Shown: one piece after another, positions 59,573-64,000 of the stretch | How positions within the stretch are numbered: position 1 is the first letter of the stretch | Layout: every line of letters begins with the position of its first letter | DNA from: Dysidea avara | Taxonomy: Eukaryota; Porifera; Demospongiae; Dictyoceratida; Dysideidae | Assembly: GCF_963678975.1 (NCBI RefSeq) | Contig: NC_089285.1 | Coordinates: forward strand, 12,640,019-12,704,018 | Direction: 5' to 3' | DNA length: 64,000 nucleotides | The notes under the pieces: generated by a model | Database searches by the model: none | What the model saw: the letters and a program-made list of their open reading frames with translations, nothing else | Told to the model about the DNA's origin: nothing | Translations under genes and position numbers: made by a program

Positions 59573-60013
59573 TGTGTTGTATAGTTGCTGCAATATACTT
59601 TATTCCAAGCTAACAGAGTGTAGACTGAGTAGCAGCAGCGATACTGCAAGTTTAGTTGTAGTATGGTGCGTGGGCAGATCAAAGGCAGCCGCCAGTGATA
59701 CATATTGGTTGTAAACCTGCCTGTAGTATATATCTACCTCATACGGTCTGGCCACTAATTAGTTCAAAGACATCAAACACTAGTCCAACACAAGAAGTCA
59801 CAATGAACTTATCATAACCATGTTAACTAACACTTTGATAAGTTGTTGTCGAGGTTGTTGTAGAACCACAAGAATGTTGTTAACATAACCTGTGAACTAA
59901 CAGCTTACATAGCCACACTAATATAAATCATGGATGACGCAAAAATGCCGTACCCTTGACCCACCTTGAAAGTGAAAGAATAAAGTTAATATATGGAGTG
60001 TGTGTAGTTGAAG
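59573..60013. other. Short spacer between PRODH copies 2 and 3
   Basis: Only about 440 bp separate the stop of copy 2 from the ATG of copy 3. It must hold the 3' end of one gene and the promoter of the next. I see no transposon here, in contrast to the introns on either side. An AATAAA at 59979-59984 is too close to the copy 3 start to be assigned. Confidence 0.55.
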
Positions 60014-63000
60014 ATGAATCGGATTCTGGGACGGACAATATTGGCCTCTAGTCCTACTTTACTTCAGCAACAACGCAGAATTATTAGCAAGATTTCAAGG
60101 TACACTTCGAATTCAGCTCTCGCCACGACAAACTCAGCGAATGGGCGGAAAGAACGCGTTGGTTTGTATCCAGGGGTACCCACGTACGACCTAATTCGAG
60201 GATGGATTCTATACAACTTGTTCAGAAGTAACTACTTGGTTGAAAACAGTATTAAAGTAAGTTGATGAGTCCGATCCCTTTAATGATTTTTCCCTCAAAG
60301 TTTTATACTTAATCACCCTCGTCATCGCCTTAGCTGTACATGTCTCTCCTGTCTATTAGGCATTGAAATTCACGGAGAGAGTTGTTGGTCAGTCGTTGAC
60401 AGAGTCATTACTCAAGGCTACTGTATTTGGTCACTTCTGTGGGGACGCTAGTGAAGATGGACTGAGACAGAAGGCAGAAGCTCTGACACAACGACAAATG
60501 GGTACCATGTTTGGCTACAACTCAGAACTAATGGAGGATGACCTTGCAACGTATGTTAATATGTACCCCCACTTGTGTCAAACTATGAAACAAACTCCTG
60601 CACTTTTATGCTTGGCCTGTTAATGCTTTCAGTCAGCATGTACGTAGTACATTCTATAACACCAAGTTGTTGCCATGTGATTTTATTGAGATATTATCCA
60701 GTAGTAATCAGGCCTTACCAGTATGGTGACTGGGTCATATGATATGCCGCATTACAGGATGATCAGGTTTTATGTCATCTGTGTATATAGGTGGTGTATA
60801 TAATACTTATTATCACCACTCTTCCTTTAAGCTTTGCCTTTATAGCACATTACAAAAGTATACCATTGTTACACGTGTGTGTGTATGTACATGCGTGTTG
60901 GATAAATAAAACAGCATTTGTTTGAGGTGTACTTGTTTATGTGTTTTTGTGTGTGTGTGTTTTAGGATGAGTTTGGAAGAGCGAAGAGGTATGGTATAAG
61001 TGTGGTGTGATGTATACTTGGTTGCATTTATAATACTTTAGTGGCTAATACTGCAAAGTGGTATAAAGTATATGCTAATTATCTCAAATCAATAGATTAT
61101 GCAGGTTTGTGCGTGTGTGCTTGTGCAAATATAACACATGTCACTATTTATTGTTGTACTGTACAACAGCTCAATATACTAAAGATAAACCACCATTTGT
61201 AGCATGCAAGTTAACTTCCATGGTTGATACTGATGTACTGGTAAGTACTTCATCACTGGATGATTGTGAATTTCATACATGCTCTATCACTACAGAGACG
61301 TCTCACTACACTACTGAACTATTCTGATGAAGTGTTCAAATCATACTCCACTACCTCAACATCTAATGATCATCATATCCTCAACAGACACATCTCATCC
61401 CCTAACATGGTACGTATGTCTTGTGTCGCTTTGTTATGGTGTGCTGGTTACTTTCCTCATTTGTTGTTACCTCATTGTGCGAATGGCTATACAGTTGTAT
61501 ACAGTACACCAGAAACCTGCAATGAACAACAGAACAAGTGGTTAACTATATTTTCAGGTTGTACAATTAATGTTGCAGGTGGCCTATAGTGACATTGTAG
61601 GTAGTAACAAACTCAGGCTATGGTAGTTGTTAATTATTACACCCGCTACATTAAGTGTGTCTGGGAAAACTAGTAGTGCTATTGTATTATCGTATATCAC
61701 AATATTTGCTTCTGTCAAATTGTAATAATCTTATTTAAGTAATTTATACTGTAATCCCAAATATTTACATGGTATGTATGCAAAATTCTTTGATGAAATA
61801 CTAAGCAAATTATATTCAAAAAGTATTTCTGTTCTCTAGTAAATATAATTAGTGCTTTAATTTTGCAGTACCAATTCTAACCATAAGGTAACTAGTATGT
61901 ATATCATGATATTTATTCAAGTGGTAATGATATAGAAAATGTGCCAGCTCTAATACTTATCACACAAATTTATTAAGTGTTGAGAATTATTTCTGTTCAG
62001 AGTATTGTAGATGCCCATGTAATTATAAGCAGGATGATTTTGATTTCTTGTGTCAGGTGAAAACCAGACTTAGTTAATTGAGGTGATTGTTGACAAAGCA
62101 GTATAACCATCAAAAGCTTTTAACTCATTCCATTAGCATCTAAGTGGTTCTGGCTTAGTGTAGAAGTGCTTGGTAACCTAGCAACCTTATGAATGAGGTC
62201 ATCTCTGTATGTAAAATTAATCATGGTATGGTGTGGATTTATTAAAACTTATCATAGTATTGACTCACTGTATTTTCTCTCTAGCCATTCAAGTCCCAGA
62301 GATTACGTGAAACTGTCACCAAATTAGCTGACTGCCGGTCTAAAGGGTATGTGCACTACTCATATCTTAACATGCAAAGTGTTGTTGATGTGCTGTTAGT
62401 GGGGGGTGGGGCTAAACTATGAGAAAACATGCTAACTTGCACAAACTGACTTCTGGCGTGGTAATTCAAGTCCCAAGAGAAGACAGTGGGAATTAAGTGT
62501 GGTAAATTTTCATCAGCAACCTGATAGATGTTCCGCTAGACATCATCAGTCCTGATGATGGCTGTTCTGTATCAGTACTAGCTACTGACTTAAAATTATG
62601 ATGTTTGTTTAGCTCACTAACAGTTAAGTAAATTGGATCAGGTTTTATTTTATTTGCGGGAATTCATTTTTGCAGAACAACAGTACTTGGGAATTTATTT
62701 TTGAAACATATTCAAAAGCAGAAACTAATCCACTTTACCATAGGATGTTTGATGGGCTGAGTGACTACTGGACCAAGTATTTGCGTGATTAAATGTCATG
62801 TACCTTAATTCAAAAAATTGACGTGGCAACTGTTTAAACTTGACCACTACTCGATCAATCTTTTTAAGCTTTTATTTTCAAAATCGATTATGGCATTATA
62901 TATTTAACAGACCCCATTTCATCAGTAGTACATACCCTAAATTATGTATTGTTGTTGCTGGTAAAATATCTCAGAAGTGCATATCATCGTTGCAGAAGTG

Positions 63001-64000
63001 TTGACCTTGTTGACTGGCAGAACCATTTCACTGTGGCCAACCTGGATCAGCTCCAGCTACTGCTGGATGAAGTAGGTCTAGCCTCTTGTGTAACTGATGT
63101 GAACTTGTCCATAATCCAGGCACTACCTGGAGTGAAGAGACCTGATCCTCTAACTGACCAGGAGCAACAACAAGTGGAGCTTATCATGAAAAGATTAAAT
63201 GACATCGGAGAGGTAAGAAAGCAGGCTCTTATGGGAAGGAAGGAGAGTCAAACAGGCCATTTGTTGGAAATGTTTTTTTTACACTAGCCTTTAGTTCCAT
63301 CAAACTTGGATAAATATTATCTCCAGATTCAATCTCATGATGGTAATTCCCTATGGTATGTCCCCCAGACTGACACCCAGATCAACAACCCCTCCCCCTC
63401 AGTATAGGACAACTACTCTAAATTCTGGGAAATACTCACACGTGTGCATTTGTAGTGTGTGTATGTGTGCACATAACAATTGATATGTGTATATCAAGTG
63501 CGTAGTTGCATTGTTTAAGTTGTGGTGTTTTGTCCAGCACGCAGTCGCAAAAGATGTCAGGGTGCTGATGGACGCTGAGCAGACCTACTACCAGCCGGCC
63601 ATCAGGAGCTTCATGGTACACTGTATGATGAAGTGGTATAACAAGGAGAAGCCAGTAGTGTATGATACTTTACAGAGCTACCTTAAGGTGACTGTTATCA
63701 GTATCATGTATGTATGTGAAAATTGCACTTGCAATAGTTCATGATGCGTTGTGGTTTGGGTGGTGTGGCAATGTGTTCATATCTCTGGTGTCTCACTGTA
63801 GAGTTCACACCAGACAATGTTGTTAAGTCACTTGAGCACTAAGAGGAATAATTGTATCTATGCAGTGAAGTTGGTGAGGGGAGCATATATGGATGAGGAG
63901 AAGAGGCTGGCCATAGAGCATGGATGTGAAGGTGTGTGGTGTGATTGTGTGTTTGTGTGTGCATGTGTGTGTGCACGCACAAGGCAGCATAGCCAAGGGG
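60014..64000 (+). CDS. PRODH: Proline dehydrogenase, tandem copy 3 (exons 1-11, runs off window)
   Basis: Eleven exons in the same phases as the other copies: 60014-60256, 60360-60550, 60966-60988, 61042-61104, 61170-61240, 61296-61409, 62285-62346, 62996-63071, 63120-63212, 63538-63687 and 63802-63931. The ATG at 60014 starts MNRILGRTILASSPTLLQQQ, presequence-like. VLMDAEQTYYQPA and VKLVRGAYMDEEKRLA are present. The exons that should encode the SHNSE block and the Arg-Arg substrate site lie past 64000, so catalytic completeness cannot be judged. Introns are short and nearly free of transposons, unlike copies 1 and 2. Exon 3 is VMSLEERR-like in place of LSPEQQK. Exon 11 is almost identical to copies 1 and 2. 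Confidence 0.92.

Overview
This window looks like nuclear DNA of an early-branching animal. It is AT-rich, its genes have many small exons with GT-AG introns, intergenic DNA and introns are full of short foldback transposons, and the recognisable proteins are animal-type (three proline dehydrogenases, a NUDT9-type Nudix domain, a long ankyrin-repeat protein). A demosponge is my best guess. That is inference, because nothing here fixes the species. All exon models were built by hand from open frames, splice dinucleotides, matching phase and, for the PRODH genes, comparison among the three copies.

Left part (1-13.5 kb): the last exon of a NUDT9/TRPM2-type ADP-ribose hydrolase domain (818-1048, +), a single-exon seven-helix membrane protein with TLC-like features (1481-2404, +), and a 16-exon ankyrin-repeat gene on the minus strand (3328-13539). 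I could chain the ankyrin exons with consistent phases to about 1277 residues. One of its introns carries an antisense tRNA-Gly(CCC) gene, and another splice site is duplicated by an 18-bp tandem repeat.

Middle part (13.5-30.4 kb): gene-poor and dominated by mobile elements. It holds MITEs with clear target-site duplications, a SINE family, non-LTR retrotransposon ends, long palindromes and GC-rich degenerate repeats. A kinase-like gene broken by one frameshift lies at 17850-19087 (-).

Right part (30.4-64 kb): three tandem proline dehydrogenase (PRODH) genes on the plus strand, at 30440-41290, 43828-59572 and 60014 to beyond the window. Copies 1 and 2 have the same 14 coding exons with identical phases, and copy 3 shows exons 1-11. 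They encode the mitochondrial FAD enzyme that oxidises proline, or perhaps hydroxyproline, to the pyrroline. The most striking signal is that some exons (9, 10, 11 and most of 6) are almost identical between copies, silent sites included. Their introns and the other exons are strongly diverged, which suggests exon-scale gene conversion.

The PRODH introns and nearby spacers host nested transposons: a CAG...CTG terminal-repeat family with 5-bp target duplications, a GGCC-ended family with 3-bp duplications, and an inverted pair of roughly 0.75-kb palindrome-bearing elements that brackets most of PRODH copy 1. A short motif, TCTAATAGAGCAGTCA, recurs through the whole window and appears linked to one of these families.
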